Shown here: one piece after another, positions 18,366 through 27,250 of the stretch | How positions within the stretch are numbered: the stretch's first letter is position 1 | Layout: every line of letters starts with the position of its first letter | From: Arthrobacter sp. ES3-54 | Lineage (GTDB): Bacteria > Actinomycetota > Actinomycetes > Actinomycetales > Micrococcaceae | Reading direction: 5' to 3' | Assembly (NCBI RefSeq): GCF_029504395.1 | Contig: NZ_JAQFIF010000001.1 | Coordinates: 186,001-250,000, forward strand | Length of the DNA: 64,000 nt | Position numbers and translations under genes: made by a program | The notes under the pieces: model-generated | What the model was told of the DNA's origin: nothing | The model's input: only the letters and a program-made list of their open reading frames with translations | The model's database searches: none

Positions 18366-19865
18366 GTGGATGCGGGCCCCGCCGGGACTGCCGTGGAAGG
18401 CGCCGCCGTCGTGATTGGGGGCGGGATTTCCGGCCTGCTTGCGGCCCGGGAGTTCGCCCGGGACGGCGTCCGCACCACCGTCCTGGAAGCAAGCGAAGCC
18501 TGGGGCGGCTGCGTCGGCAGCCATGCCGTAGCCGGATTGACCCTGGACAGCGGGGCAGAGTCTTTCGCCACCCGCACCGCCGCCGTAGCCGATCTCGCCG
18601 CGGAACTCGGGCTGGCTGGCGAGATCGTGGCGCCGAACCCCGGCGGTGCCTGGGTCCAGCTGCCCGACGGCCCGCGGGAACTGCCCAAGACCGGGGTGCT
18701 GGGCATCCCGGCCAGCCCATGGGACCCGGAAGTCCGCCGGTCACTGGGCCTGCTGGGTTCCCTCCGCGCCTCCATCGACGCCGTGCTGCCGGCCTCGCTG
18801 GGCACCGGCGCTGAGACCACGAGCGTGTCAGCCCTGGTCCGCCGGCGGATGGGCAGCCGGGTCCTGGACCGGCTCGTGGCACCGGTTGTCGGCGGCGTCC
18901 ACTCGGCCGATCCCGCAGTGCTCGACGTCGACATGGTGGCCCCCGGGCTGCGGGCCGGCATCCGTCAGCACGGTTCCCTCGCCGCCGCCGTCGCGGCCCA
19001 GCGCAGGGGAGCGGCGGCTGCCACGGCCGGACCGGCCGGGCCCGCGAAGGCCCAGTCCGCGGGGCTCCGGAAGGCCGGGTCCGCCGTCGCCGGGCTGCAC
19101 GGCGGAATGCACACCCTCGTCGCCGCCCTGCTCGCCGATCTGCGCCAGCGCGGCGTCACCCTGCTCAGCGGCACCCCGGCCCGGTCCGTGCAGCGCACAG
19201 CCGACGGCTGGCGGGTGGCCACTGACTTGGCCACCTTCGACGCCGGATTCCTCGTGGTTGCGGTGGAGGGCCCCTCCGCCGTCGGGCTGCTTGAGGACAC
19301 CCTGCCCGAACTTGCCGGCCTCCGCCCCGACGCCGGACCCGATGTCAGCCTGGTCACGCTTGTGGTGGATCTCCCGGCCCTTGACACGGCGCCACGCGGC
19401 ACCGGCGTGCTTGTGGCGCCGCAGAGCCCGGGCGTGCAGGCCAAGGCACTGACCCACGCCACCGCCAAATGGGCCTGGCTGGCGGAGCGGACAGGCCCGG
19501 GAAGGCATGTGCTCCGGCTCTCCTACGGACGCGCTGTTGCCGCAGGGCCGGCGCCGGAGCCCGGAGCCGGGGGAGCGCCCACGGCGCCGCACTCTGACGA
19601 TGAGCTGTTCCGCGCAGCGCTGGCTGACGCCTCGGCCCTGCTGGGCGTTCCCGTCGGCGCCGGGGACGTGGCTGGCTGGGACGTGGTCCGCTGGGCCGGT
19701 GCGCTGCCCTTTGCGTCGCTGGGCCACAGGCAGCGCGTCGCGGCCGTCCGGAGCATCTGTGCAGCGGACGGCACGCTTGCCGTGGTGGGCGGCTGGCTGT
19801 CCGGCAACGGCCTGGCCGCGATCGTGGCCGACACCCCGCGGCAGGTCCAAACCCTGTTGTCCTGA
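18366..19865 (+). CDS. hemY: Coproporphyrinogen III oxidase (HemY/CgoX)
   Basis: A 499-residue FAD-dependent oxidase. The FAD motif VVIGGGISGLLAAREFA begins near residue 15, and the C-terminal FAD-contact segment VVGGWLSGNGLAAIV is near residue 475. In organisms with HemQ this enzyme oxidises coproporphyrinogen III to coproporphyrin III rather than acting on protoporphyrinogen. The GTG start lies 4 nt after the hemE stop. A variable Ala/Gly-rich insertion is visible around residues 210-240 (AAAATAGPAGPAKAQ). Placement between hemE and hemQ-hemH supports the coproporphyrin-dependent role. Confidence 0.92.
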   Translation: MDAGPAGTAVEGAAVVIGGGISGLLAAREFARDGVRTTVLEASEAWGGCVGSHAVAGLTLDSGAESFATRTAAVADLAAELGLAGEIVAPNPGGAWVQLPDGPRELPKTGVLGIPASPWDPEVRRSLGLLGSLRASIDAVLPASLGTGAETTSVSALVRRRMGSRVLDRLVAPVVGGVHSADPAVLDVDMVAPGLRAGIRQHGSLAAAVAAQRRGAAAATAGPAGPAKAQSAGLRKAGSAVAGLHGGMHTLVAALLADLRQRGVTLLSGTPARSVQRTADGWRVATDLATFDAGFLVVAVEGPSAVGLLEDTLPELAGLRPDAGPDVSLVTLVVDLPALDTAPRGTGVLVAPQSPGVQAKALTHATAKWAWLAERTGPGRHVLRLSYGRAVAAGPAPEPGAGGAPTAPHSDDELFRAALADASALLGVPVGAGDVAGWDVVRWAGALPFASLGHRQRVAAVRSICAADGTLAVVGGWLSGNGLAAIVADTPRQVQTLLS

Positions 19866-19944
19866 AGGCGGCTGCCCTGAAGGCGATCACTCCAACGCGG
19901 CACCCCTGACTGGCGCTGCCTCGAGTCGGCTGCCCTGAAGGCGG
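19861..19944. repeat. Direct repeats downstream of hemY
   Basis: CGGCTGCCCTGAAGGCG occurs at 19869-19885 and 19927-19943. Its core CCTGAAGGCG appears a third time at 19861, spanning the hemY stop codon. The 224-bp gap to the next gene holds otherwise only GC-rich non-coding sequence. No function is apparent. Confidence 0.7.
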
Positions 19945-20095
19945 TCCCGCGAGTCCCAAAAGCACCCTCAGTCACAGGAGTAACAGCGGCCCCCAGGGCA
20001 CCCTGAACCCCTGCGGTCCCGTGGGGTTTCCTGCCGGATTTCCGCGGGTTTTGCAAGTTTTTCCTGCCGGTCGATTCCGGCTAGGGTCGATGACC

Positions 20096-20968
20096 ATGGT
20101 TATTTTCAGGTCCAAGGTGTCCACAACGAAAAACGGGCGCCATCGGGGCCTTCGACGCGGCGCGGCGGCAGTCGCCCTCGGAGCGGTGCTGGCTGCCACC
20201 GCAGGGGTTCCTGCCTCACATGCGGCCACAGGGCTGTCCGCGGCGGCGTCCACCGCGCCGTCGGCGCGGGGCTCGCTGACCCTCGGCCTCGATGACGTGC
20301 TGGAGGGCCTGTTGGGCTCCGCGACGACGCCGAGCCCCTCGCCGTCCGCCGGCTCGGACGAGGCCACCCCTTCGCGGCCACCGTCGCACGGCAGCAGCCC
20401 GGAACCCAGCGAGCCCAGTGACCCCGAGCCCGGCGACCCCGAGCCCGGCGACCCCGAGCCCAGCACTCCCCAGCCCACGGCCCCGCGCACCAGCACCCCG
20501 CCGTCGAGCACCCCGTCCGCGAAACCCGCGCCGCCCGCCGCCCCGCAGGTCCCCGGCACGCCGCCCGCCGCCCCGGCGCCGGGAGCTCCCGCCGACGGCG
20601 GATCCGCCGGATCCGCTCCCACCGGAGAAGCTCCCGGCCAGCCGGTACCGGGAAGCGGCAGCGCCGACCGGGCCGCCGAATCCCAGCCCGGGGCTGCAGT
20701 GCCGGCCGCCGGCAGCGGTACCAGCACGCAGGCGTCGGCCTCGAAGCCGGCCACATCGCAGCCTTCCCCAACCGGTTCAAACACAGCCGAATCAAACGCG
20801 GCCGGTTCGACCAAGGCGCCGGCCAAGGGCCACTCCGGCAACTCCTCCCTGGAGGCAACTTCGGTGGTGAAACCCGCCGGGCCGTCACCGCTGGTCGGCT
20901 GGGGCATCGGCCTGGTGGTGTTCTCGCTCGGTGCCGGCGTCGCGGTGGTCCGGATGCGCCGGAGCTGA
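20096..20968 (+). CDS. Proline-rich secreted, membrane-anchored surface protein
   Basis: About 290 residues: a basic N-terminus, a signal peptide (VALGAVLAATAGVPASHA, predicted cleavage near residue 43), a region of about 190 residues rich in Pro, Ser, Ala, Gly and Thr, and one C-terminal transmembrane helix (LVGWGIGLVVFSLGAGVAVV) before RMRRS. No LPxTG sortase motif precedes the helix. The acidic repeat DPEPGDPEPGDPEPS is near residue 108. It looks like an extended cell-wall stalk. TAGGGT (20082-20087) is 8 nt before the chosen ATG and 2 nt before another at 20090. It sits between hemY and hemQ, but nothing in it suggests heme binding. Confidence 0.72.
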   Translation: MVIFRSKVSTTKNGRHRGLRRGAAAVALGAVLAATAGVPASHAATGLSAAASTAPSARGSLTLGLDDVLEGLLGSATTPSPSPSAGSDEATPSRPPSHGSSPEPSEPSDPEPGDPEPGDPEPSTPQPTAPRTSTPPSSTPSAKPAPPAAPQVPGTPPAAPAPGAPADGGSAGSAPTGEAPGQPVPGSGSADRAAESQPGAAVPAAGSGTSTQASASKPATSQPSPTGSNTAESNAAGSTKAPAKGHSGNSSLEATSVVKPAGPSPLVGWGIGLVVFSLGAGVAVVRMRRS

Positions 20969-21045
20969 CAGGACCTTTTCTGGCTGACTCGCCAGCCGCG
21001 GACTCGCGGACTCGCCAGTCGCGGACCCGCTCCCGGGTGTGAAAT

Positions 21046-21080
21046 AAAGCACTTCTACGCGTTGTAGAAGTGCTTTTTTT
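21046..21080 (+). terminator. Strong intrinsic terminator upstream of hemQ
   Basis: AAAGCACTTCTAC (21046-21058) pairs perfectly with GTAGAAGTGCTTT (21064-21076) around a 5-nt loop and runs into a tract of T residues ending at 21080. It follows the surface-protein gene and separates it from hemQ, so hemQ-hemH-hemC-hemD-hemB should have their own promoter in the 35 bp that follow, or depend on read-through. Confidence 0.92.
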
Positions 21081-21115
21081 CGACTTAGCTGGGGAGAGGA
21101 GGCAGACTGGTATGC

Positions 21116-21862
21116 ATGAGCCACACTTCTGCCGAATCTGTCACTAAAACCGGAATGTCAGCCCCCGGAGAATCAGTCGCCGGGGCAGCGGCGCCCGAAG
21201 ATTCAACCGAGCAGTTCTTCACCCTCTGGACCGTTTTCAAGCGGTCCGAGGACATCCTGCGCGGCCCTGATGCGGCCGAAGACTTCGAAGCGCTGATGAA
21301 AAGCCTCGCCGACGCCGGCGTTGTCCACCGCGGCAGCTACGACGTCTCGGCGATGCGGGCCGACGCTGACATCATGGTCTGGCTGCATGGTCCCCGGCCG
21401 GAAGCGCTGCAGCGGGCAGTCCGGGACATCCGGCGCAGCAAGCTGTTCGCAGGCACCGAGATCGTCTGGTCCGCCATGGGCGTGCACCGCGAGGCCGAGT
21501 TCGCCAAGAACCACACCCCGGCCTTCTCCCGCGGCGTGGAACCTGCAGAGTGGCTCTGCGTGTACCCCTTCGTCCGCTCCTACGAGTGGTACCTCCTGCC
21601 GGACGCCGAGCGTGGCGCGATGCTCCGCGACCACGGCATGCTGGGCCGAGACTTCCCCCAGGTCATCTCCAACACGGTCTCCTCCTTCGCCCTGGGCGAC
21701 TGGGAATGGATCCTTGGCCTGGAAGCCCCCGAACTCGTGGACCTCGTGGACCTGATGCGCCACCTCCGCGCCACCGAAGCCCGGCACCACGTCCGGGAAG
21801 AAATCCCCTTCTACACCGGCCGCCGCGTCACCGCCGCCGAGATCGCAGAGGTCCTTGCATGA
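21116..21862 (+). CDS. hemQ: Coproheme decarboxylase (HemQ/ChdC)
   Basis: A 248-residue chlorite-dismutase-fold protein that decarboxylates iron coproporphyrin III to heme b, the last step of the coproporphyrin route. The catalytic tyrosine is expected in YPFVRSYEWYLLP and the proximal heme histidine in LRDHGMLGRDF. About 35 residues of flexible N-terminus precede the core, which begins near QFFTLWTVFKRS. The ATG has GAGAGGAGG about 10 nt upstream; another ATG 4 nt earlier is out of frame. It overlaps hemH by 4 nt (ATGA). Confidence 0.95.
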   Translation: MSHTSAESVTKTGMSAPGESVAGAAAPEDSTEQFFTLWTVFKRSEDILRGPDAAEDFEALMKSLADAGVVHRGSYDVSAMRADADIMVWLHGPRPEALQRAVRDIRRSKLFAGTEIVWSAMGVHREAEFAKNHTPAFSRGVEPAEWLCVYPFVRSYEWYLLPDAERGAMLRDHGMLGRDFPQVISNTVSSFALGDWEWILGLEAPELVDLVDLMRHLRATEARHHVREEIPFYTGRRVTAAEIAEVLA

Positions 21863-23154
21863 GTCCGTTGGATCCCCAGGAGTCCGCCGCCTCAGTAACC
21901 GCCCTGAACCCCGTCACCGAGGCCGGCCGGATGGCCCCCAAGGAGTACGACGCCGTGCTCCTCGCCTCCTTCGGCGGACCCGAGGGGCAGGAGGACGTCA
22001 TCCCGTTCCTCCGCAACGTCACCCGCGGCCGCGGCATCCCCGACGAACGGCTCGAAGAGGTCTCGCACCACTACCGCGCCAACGGCGGCATCAGCCCCAT
22101 CAACGGACAGAACCGTGAGCTCAAGGCCGGACTCGAGGCCGAACTTGCTGCCCGCGGCATCGGGCTGCCCGTTTTCTGGGGCAACCGCAACTGGGACCCG
22201 TACATCCCGCAGACCCTGCAGGAGATCTACGACGCCGGCCACCGCAAGGTCCTCATGCTCACCACGAGCGCCTACTCCTGCTACTCCAGCTGCCGCCAGT
22301 ACCGCGAGGACATCGGCATGGCGCTGACGGAAACCGGACTCGACGGCAAGCTCGAGGTCGACAAGGTGCGCCAGTACTTCGACCACCCCGGCTTCGTGGA
22401 ACCCTTCATCGAGGGCACCGCCGCCGGCCTCGCCGACGTCCGCGCCCAGCTGGCCGCGGCAGGCACCCCGGACGCCCCCGTGCACATCCTGTTCGCGACG
22501 CACTCCATCCCTACCCGCGACGCCGAGGCCGCCGGGCGGTCCGAGGACGAGCCCCGCACATTCGAGGAAGACTCCGCCTACGCCGCGCAGCACCTGGCCT
22601 CCGGCACCGAGATCATCCGCCGGGTGGAGGCCGGGACGGGCCTGACCGCACCGTGGTCCCTCGTCTACCAGTCCCGCTCCGGCGCCCCGCACGTGCCGTG
22701 GCTCGAGCCGGACATCAACGACGCCATCGAGGAGCTCGCCGGCCAGGGCGTCAAGGGCATCGTGATTGTGCCGCTGGGCTTTGTCAGCGACCACATGGAA
22801 GTGGTCTGGGACCTGGACACCGAGGCGCTCGAGACCTGCGCCAAGCTGGACCTGGCCGCCACCCGCGTCCCCACGCCCGGAACGCACCGCAAGTTCGTCG
22901 CCGGGCTCGTGGACCTCATCTGCGAACGGACCGTCGCGAACAACGTCGCCGAGCGTCCGCATGTGACGAAACTCGGTCCTTGGTACGACGTCTGCCGCCC
23001 CGGCTGCTGCGCGAACTTCCGCAGCGAAAAGCCCACCATCGCCGGAGCCGACACCACCGTCGGGACCGGACACGATCCCTACCCGGCCGCACCTGCGGCT
23101 GCGGCCACGGCATCGGACACGGCTGCCACGGCGGCGGGCCGGGGGACCCCATGA
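21859..23154 (+). CDS. hemH: Coproporphyrin ferrochelatase, probable iron-sulfur type
   Basis: A 431-residue enzyme that inserts ferrous iron into coproporphyrin III. Conserved segments are VLLASFGGPEG, HHYRANGGISPINGQ, the TTSAYSCYSSCRQYRED region and FATHSIPTRD with the metal-site His, then VPLGFVSDHMEVVWDLD. The C-terminus has VCRPGCCANFR (C379, C383, C384), and C141 or C145 lies in the earlier motif. Actinobacterial ferrochelatases use such cysteines for a [2Fe-2S] cluster, which is inferred here. An Ala-rich tail of about 40 residues ends the protein. It overlaps hemQ and hemC by 4 nt each. Confidence 0.94.
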   Translation: MSPLDPQESAASVTALNPVTEAGRMAPKEYDAVLLASFGGPEGQEDVIPFLRNVTRGRGIPDERLEEVSHHYRANGGISPINGQNRELKAGLEAELAARGIGLPVFWGNRNWDPYIPQTLQEIYDAGHRKVLMLTTSAYSCYSSCRQYREDIGMALTETGLDGKLEVDKVRQYFDHPGFVEPFIEGTAAGLADVRAQLAAAGTPDAPVHILFATHSIPTRDAEAAGRSEDEPRTFEEDSAYAAQHLASGTEIIRRVEAGTGLTAPWSLVYQSRSGAPHVPWLEPDINDAIEELAGQGVKGIVIVPLGFVSDHMEVVWDLDTEALETCAKLDLAATRVPTPGTHRKFVAGLVDLICERTVANNVAERPHVTKLGPWYDVCRPGCCANFRSEKPTIAGADTTVGTGHDPYPAAPAAAATASDTAATAAGRGTP

Positions 23155-24149
23155 CCGTCCGGATCGGCACCCGCGCCAGTAAGCTGGCCCTGACCCAGAC
23201 CCAGCAGACCGCGGACCAGCTGGCCGCCGTCGGCGGGTTCCCCGTCGAGCTCGTCCACATCCGGACCGAGGGCGACGTCCTCAAGGGCTCGCTGTCCCAG
23301 ATGGGCGGCACCGGCGTCTTCGTCGCCGCGCTCCGCGACGCCCTGCTGCAGGACAAATGCGACGTCGCCGTGCATTCGCTCAAGGACCTGCCCACCGGTC
23401 CGGCCTTGGGGCTGACCCTCGCGGCCACGCCGAAACGCGTCGACGTCCGGGACGTGCTGTGCGCCCGTGACGGGTTCAAGCTCGCCGACCTGCCTGAAGG
23501 CGCCACCGTTGGCACAGGCTCCCCGCGGCGCGCTGCCCAGCTCCGCGCCGCCCGCCCCGATCTGGACATCCGGGACATCCGCGGCAACGTGGAGACCCGG
23601 CTGGGGCGCGTCCCCGGCCTGCCAGGCAACACGAACGACGCCGTCGTCGACGGCAAGTCCTGCGACCTCGACGCCGTCGTGCTCGCCGCCGCCGGACTGC
23701 ACCGGATCGGGCGGCTCGACGCGGTCAGCGAATACCTCGAGACGGACGTCATGCTCCCTGCCGCCGGGCAGGGTGCCCTGGCGATCGAATGCCGCACCGC
23801 CGATGCGCCCCGCAGGGCCGGTTCCACGGAAGGCTCCCAGGGCGTGCTGGCGCAGGCCTTGGCGGCCCTCGATGATCTGGACACCCGGCTCGCCGTCACC
23901 GCCGAGCGCGCTTTGCTGGCCCGTCTGGAGGCCGGATGCGCCGCTCCCGTGGGCGCCTACGGTTACCGCAAGGGCAGCATGCTCTACCTCGAAGCTGTGG
24001 TCTGCGCGGTCGACGGCACGGCAACCGTCCGCGACAAGAAGGCCACCGATGGCCTCACCGAGGTCGGGGCAACGCTGCTCGGGATCGAGCTGGCGGAAGT
24101 CCTGCTGGCCCGCGGCGCCGCCGACATCGCGGACCTCACGGCTTCCTGA
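23151..24149 (+). CDS. hemC: Porphobilinogen deaminase (hydroxymethylbilane synthase)
   Basis: A 332-residue enzyme that polymerises four porphobilinogens into hydroxymethylbilane. The dipyrromethane cofactor attaches to Cys263 in LEAGCAAPVGAY. Other signatures are IGTRASKLALTQT at the N-terminus, VHSLKDLPT with the catalytic Asp region, and GTGSPRRAAQL plus RGNVETRLGR for substrate-binding arginines. A short insertion (PGLPGNTNDAVVDGKSC) follows the last. It overlaps hemH by 4 nt; hemD starts 20 nt later. Confidence 0.96.
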   Translation: MTVRIGTRASKLALTQTQQTADQLAAVGGFPVELVHIRTEGDVLKGSLSQMGGTGVFVAALRDALLQDKCDVAVHSLKDLPTGPALGLTLAATPKRVDVRDVLCARDGFKLADLPEGATVGTGSPRRAAQLRAARPDLDIRDIRGNVETRLGRVPGLPGNTNDAVVDGKSCDLDAVVLAAAGLHRIGRLDAVSEYLETDVMLPAAGQGALAIECRTADAPRRAGSTEGSQGVLAQALAALDDLDTRLAVTAERALLARLEAGCAAPVGAYGYRKGSMLYLEAVVCAVDGTATVRDKKATDGLTEVGATLLGIELAEVLLARGAADIADLTAS

Positions 24150-24169
24150 ACCGCGGATTCCACCACTTC

Positions 24170-25144
24170 ATGGGACGGCACAGCGACCATAACCACACGG
24201 GCGGGCCACCGGGCATGAGGGTGCCGGACGGCGCCCGTGTGCTGGTGGCCCGCAGCCCGGACCGGGCGGGGGAGCTCGTCACGGCCCTCCGCCGTGTCGG
24301 TGCCGAGCCCGTGCTCCTGCCGCTGATCGACTTCGAACAGGCGAGTGACCAGCACTCGCTCGACGTCGCGTTCGACGCCCTCGGCGCCGGGGCCTACACG
24401 TGGCTCGTGATCAGCAGCGTGACCACCGTCCAGGCTCTCGAGGCGAAAGCGGCCGAACGCGGCGCCTCCCTCAGCAGCTGGCTGCCCGGCAGCATCCTCG
24501 TGGCCACGATCGGCCCGGCGACCCGCGGTTTCCTGGAATCCCGGGGCATCAGCGTCGACCTTGCGCCCACGGGGCAGCAATCCGGAACGGGCCTGCTCGA
24601 CATCTGGCCCGCGAACCAAGGCAGCGTGCTCCTGCCCCAGGCGGACATTGCCGACCCGCGGCTCCGGAAAGGCCTCGAGGCCCGTGGCGCCTCCGTCCAG
24701 GCCGTCACCGCCTACAACACGGTCGACTATCCGGCCGACCCGCGCCGGGCCCTGCCCGCCTTCCCGCCCGGCTCCGCGCCGACCTCACCGCAGTCCTTGC
24801 CGCAAGGGACCGGTCCCGCAGGGCAGGACGCACCGCCGCCCACCGTGCTCACCGTGGCCGAGGCGAAGGCGGAAATCGGTGCCGGCCGGCTGCACGCCGT
24901 CGTCGCCGCCTCGCCGAGCGCCGCCCGCCGCATCCACGCGGACCTCGCCCCGCTGGGCAACTGCCGTTTCGTCGCCATCGGACGTTCCACGGCGGCCGAG
25001 GCGGACTCCCTCGGACTGGGCGTCGCCGCCGTCGCCCAGGAGCCGACGGCGTCCGGCCTGGTTGCCGCCGTCGTCCGGTCCCTGGACCATGATTCCCCAC
25101 CTCATCCGTCAGTCGCAGAGCCCTCAGCAAAGGACACCATATGA
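24170..25144 (+). CDS. hemD: Uroporphyrinogen-III synthase
   Basis: A 324-residue two-domain enzyme that cyclises hydroxymethylbilane with inversion of ring D. The family is poorly conserved; recognisable parts are [44 protein letters not shown] and [13 protein letters not shown] Pro-rich insertion ([18 protein letters not shown]) sits near residue 205. The start is uncertain: ATG 24170 (MGRHSDHNH) or ATG 24215 (MRVPDGARV), neither with a strong ribosome site. It overlaps hemB by 4 nt. The position between hemC and hemB supports the call. Confidence 0.9.
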   Translation: MGRHSDHNHTGGPPGMRVPDGARVLVARSPDRAGELVTALRRVGAEPVLLPLIDFEQASDQHSLDVAFDALGAGAYTWLVISSVTTVQALEAKAAERGASLSSWLPGSILVATIGPATRGFLESRGISVDLAPTGQQSGTGLLDIWPANQGSVLLPQADIADPRLRKGLEARGASVQAVTAYNTVDYPADPRRALPAFPPGSAPTSPQSLPQGTGPAGQDAPPPTVLTVAEAKAEIGAGRLHAVVAASPSAARRIHADLAPLGNCRFVAIGRSTAAEADSLGLGVAAVAQEPTASGLVAAVVRSLDHDSPPHPSVAEPSAKDTI

Positions 25145-26121
25145 GCTTCCCGACCCACCGCCCACGCCGGCTCCGCACCACCCCGGCCATGCGAAGGCTG
25201 ACCGCTGAAAACCGGCTCTCGGCCTCGGAACTCATCCTGCCGGCCTTCATCCGCGAAGGCCTGACCGAGCCCAACCCGATCGCCTCCATGCCAGGCGTGC
25301 AGCAGCACACCACCGATTCGCTCAGGCGTGCTGCGGCCGAGGCAGTGCAACTGGGCGTCGGCGGCATCATGCTGTTCGGCGTCCCCGCGGTCCGGGACGC
25401 GCGCGGGACGGCCTCCCTGGACCCCGACGGTGTGCTGAACAAGGCCATCCGGGACGTCCGGGCCGAGGTTGGCGACGAGCTCGTGATCATGAGCGACGTG
25501 TGCCTGGACGAATTCACCGACCACGGCCACTGCGGCGTCCTCGACGCCAACGGCTACGTCGACAACGACGCGACCCTGGAGATCTACGGCCAGATGGCGG
25601 TCGCGCAGGCCGAGGCCGGCGCCCACGTCCTGGGCCCCTCCGGCATGATGGACGGCCAGGTCGCCGTGATCCGGCAGGCCCTCGAGGACGCCGGGCACGC
25701 CAACACCGCCATCGTGGCCTACGCCGCGAAGTATGCCTCCGCGTTCTACGGCCCGTTCCGCGAGGCCGTCGACTCGCAGCTGACCGGGGACCGCCGCACC
25801 TACCAGATGGACGCCGCCAACCGCCGGGAGGCGATCCTCGAGGTGGACCTGGACCTGGCCGAAGGCGCCGACATGGTCATGGTGAAGCCCGCCATGAGCT
25901 ACCTGGACATCCTCGCCGACGTCGCAGCCATGAGCCCCGTCCCCGTGGCCGCCTACCAGATTTCCGGCGAGTACTCGATGATCGAGGCCGCCGCCGCGAA
26001 CGGCTGGATCGACCGCCGGGCGGCCATCACCGAGTCCGTCCTGGGCATCAAGCGCGCCGGCGCCAACATGGTGCTGACCTACTGGGCGAGCGAGCTTGCC
26101 GGCTGGCTGAAGGAGTCCTGA
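25141..26121 (+). CDS. hemB: Porphobilinogen synthase (ALA dehydratase), Mg-type
   Basis: A 326-residue TIM-barrel enzyme that condenses two 5-aminolevulinates to porphobilinogen. The Schiff-base lysines are in [12 protein letters not shown] (about residue 197) and [11 protein letters not shown] (about 250). The metal loop reads [14 protein letters not shown] (about 119-132): the zinc-type cysteine cluster is replaced by Asp residues, which predicts a magnesium-dependent enzyme. It overlaps hemD upstream, and its TGA overlaps the ATG of the flavoenzyme gene downstream, so the three are probably translationally coupled. Confidence 0.96.
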   Translation: MSFPTHRPRRLRTTPAMRRLTAENRLSASELILPAFIREGLTEPNPIASMPGVQQHTTDSLRRAAAEAVQLGVGGIMLFGVPAVRDARGTASLDPDGVLNKAIRDVRAEVGDELVIMSDVCLDEFTDHGHCGVLDANGYVDNDATLEIYGQMAVAQAEAGAHVLGPSGMMDGQVAVIRQALEDAGHANTAIVAYAAKYASAFYGPFREAVDSQLTGDRRTYQMDAANRREAILEVDLDLAEGADMVMVKPAMSYLDILADVAAMSPVPVAAYQISGEYSMIEAAAANGWIDRRAAITESVLGIKRAGANMVLTYWASELAGWLKES

Positions 26122-27245
26122 TGGACGCGACCCCCGAGCCCCGGAACTCCACGCCCAGTTCCACGCCCACGGCGCCGGTGGGGTCCGACCGCATCCTCCT
26201 CGGCCTGAACACCTTCGGCGACGTCGGTGTCTTCCCGGACGGCCACCCCGTCCCGCACGCCCAAGTGCTGCGGCAGCTCCTGGAACAGGCCGAACTCGCG
26301 GACGGCGTCGGGCTGCACGCCTTCGCGGTGGGGGAGCACCACCGCCGCGACTTCGCGGTCTCCGCCCCGGAGGTCTTCCTGGCCGCGGCGGCCGCCCGCA
26401 CCAAGAACATCCGGCTCGGCTCCGCCGTGACAGTGCTCAGCTCCGATGACCCGATCCGGGTCTTCCAGCGCTTCGCCACCGTGGACGCCATCTCCGGCGG
26501 CCGGGCAGAGGTCATGCTGGGCCGCGGGTCCTTCATCGAATCCTTTCCGCTGTTCGGCCTCGACCTGGCCGACTACGAGGTCCTCTTCGAGGAAAAGCTC
26601 GAGCTCTTCGACAAGGTCCGGGCCCAAAAACCGGTCCACTGGGAAGGCCGCACCCGGCCGGCCATCAACGGCCTGAGCGTCTATCCGCCGCTGGAACACC
26701 ACCTGCTGCCGACCTGGATCGGCGTCGGCGGCACCCCCGAGTCCGTGCTGCGCTGCGCCGAGTACGGCTACCCGATCATCTTCGCGATCATCGGCGGCCA
26801 GCCGCGGTCCTTCGCGCCCCTGGCCAACCTCTACCGGGAGGCCATGGCCAAGTGCGGGCACCCGATGCAGCAGATGGCCACGCATTCACCCGGCCACGTC
26901 GCCGCCACGGATGAGGAAGCCCGCGAGGAGTTCTTCCCGCACTGGCTCGAGCAGCGGAACAGGATCGGGGCCGAACGCGGCTGGGGTCCAGCCAGCCGGG
27001 GCGAATTCGACGCGATGTGCACCCCCGAGGGAGCCCTCTATGTCGGCTCGCCCGAAACGGTGGCCGCGAAGGTCGTCCTGCTCAAGAAGAACCTGGGCGT
27101 TGACCGCTTTGATCTCAAGTACAGTAACGGCACCCTGCCGCACCCGGCCATGATGCGCTCCATCGAACTGTTCGGCACCGAAGTGGCGCCCCGCGTGGCC
27201 TCGCTGCTGGCCGCGCACTGTCCCGGCCGCGAACTGAAAGAATAG
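26121..27245 (+). CDS. LLM-class (luciferase-like) flavin-dependent oxidoreductase
   Basis: A 374-residue TIM-barrel flavoprotein of the bacterial luciferase-like superfamily, using FMN or F420. Recognisable parts are [12 protein letters not shown], the conserved [31 protein letters not shown] [18 protein letters not shown], and [12 protein letters not shown]. Its TGATG junction with hemB and 5-nt gap before hemL place it inside the heme operon. No known heme step needs such an enzyme: a role in tetrapyrrole side-product handling, or simple co-expression, are both guesses. The first 20 residues are Pro/Ser/Thr-rich and probably unstructured. Confidence 0.85.
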   Translation: MDATPEPRNSTPSSTPTAPVGSDRILLGLNTFGDVGVFPDGHPVPHAQVLRQLLEQAELADGVGLHAFAVGEHHRRDFAVSAPEVFLAAAAARTKNIRLGSAVTVLSSDDPIRVFQRFATVDAISGGRAEVMLGRGSFIESFPLFGLDLADYEVLFEEKLELFDKVRAQKPVHWEGRTRPAINGLSVYPPLEHHLLPTWIGVGGTPESVLRCAEYGYPIIFAIIGGQPRSFAPLANLYREAMAKCGHPMQQMATHSPGHVAATDEEAREEFFPHWLEQRNRIGAERGWGPASRGEFDAMCTPEGALYVGSPETVAAKVVLLKKNLGVDRFDLKYSNGTLPHPAMMRSIELFGTEVAPRVASLLAAHCPGRELKE

Positions 27246-27250
27246 GAACC

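Noticed and set aside
20021..20095. Longer N-terminus for the proline-rich protein (start at 20021)
   Set aside because: It would begin upstream of the likely -10 (TAGGGT at 20082-20087) and place Phe/Pro-rich residues before the signal peptide.
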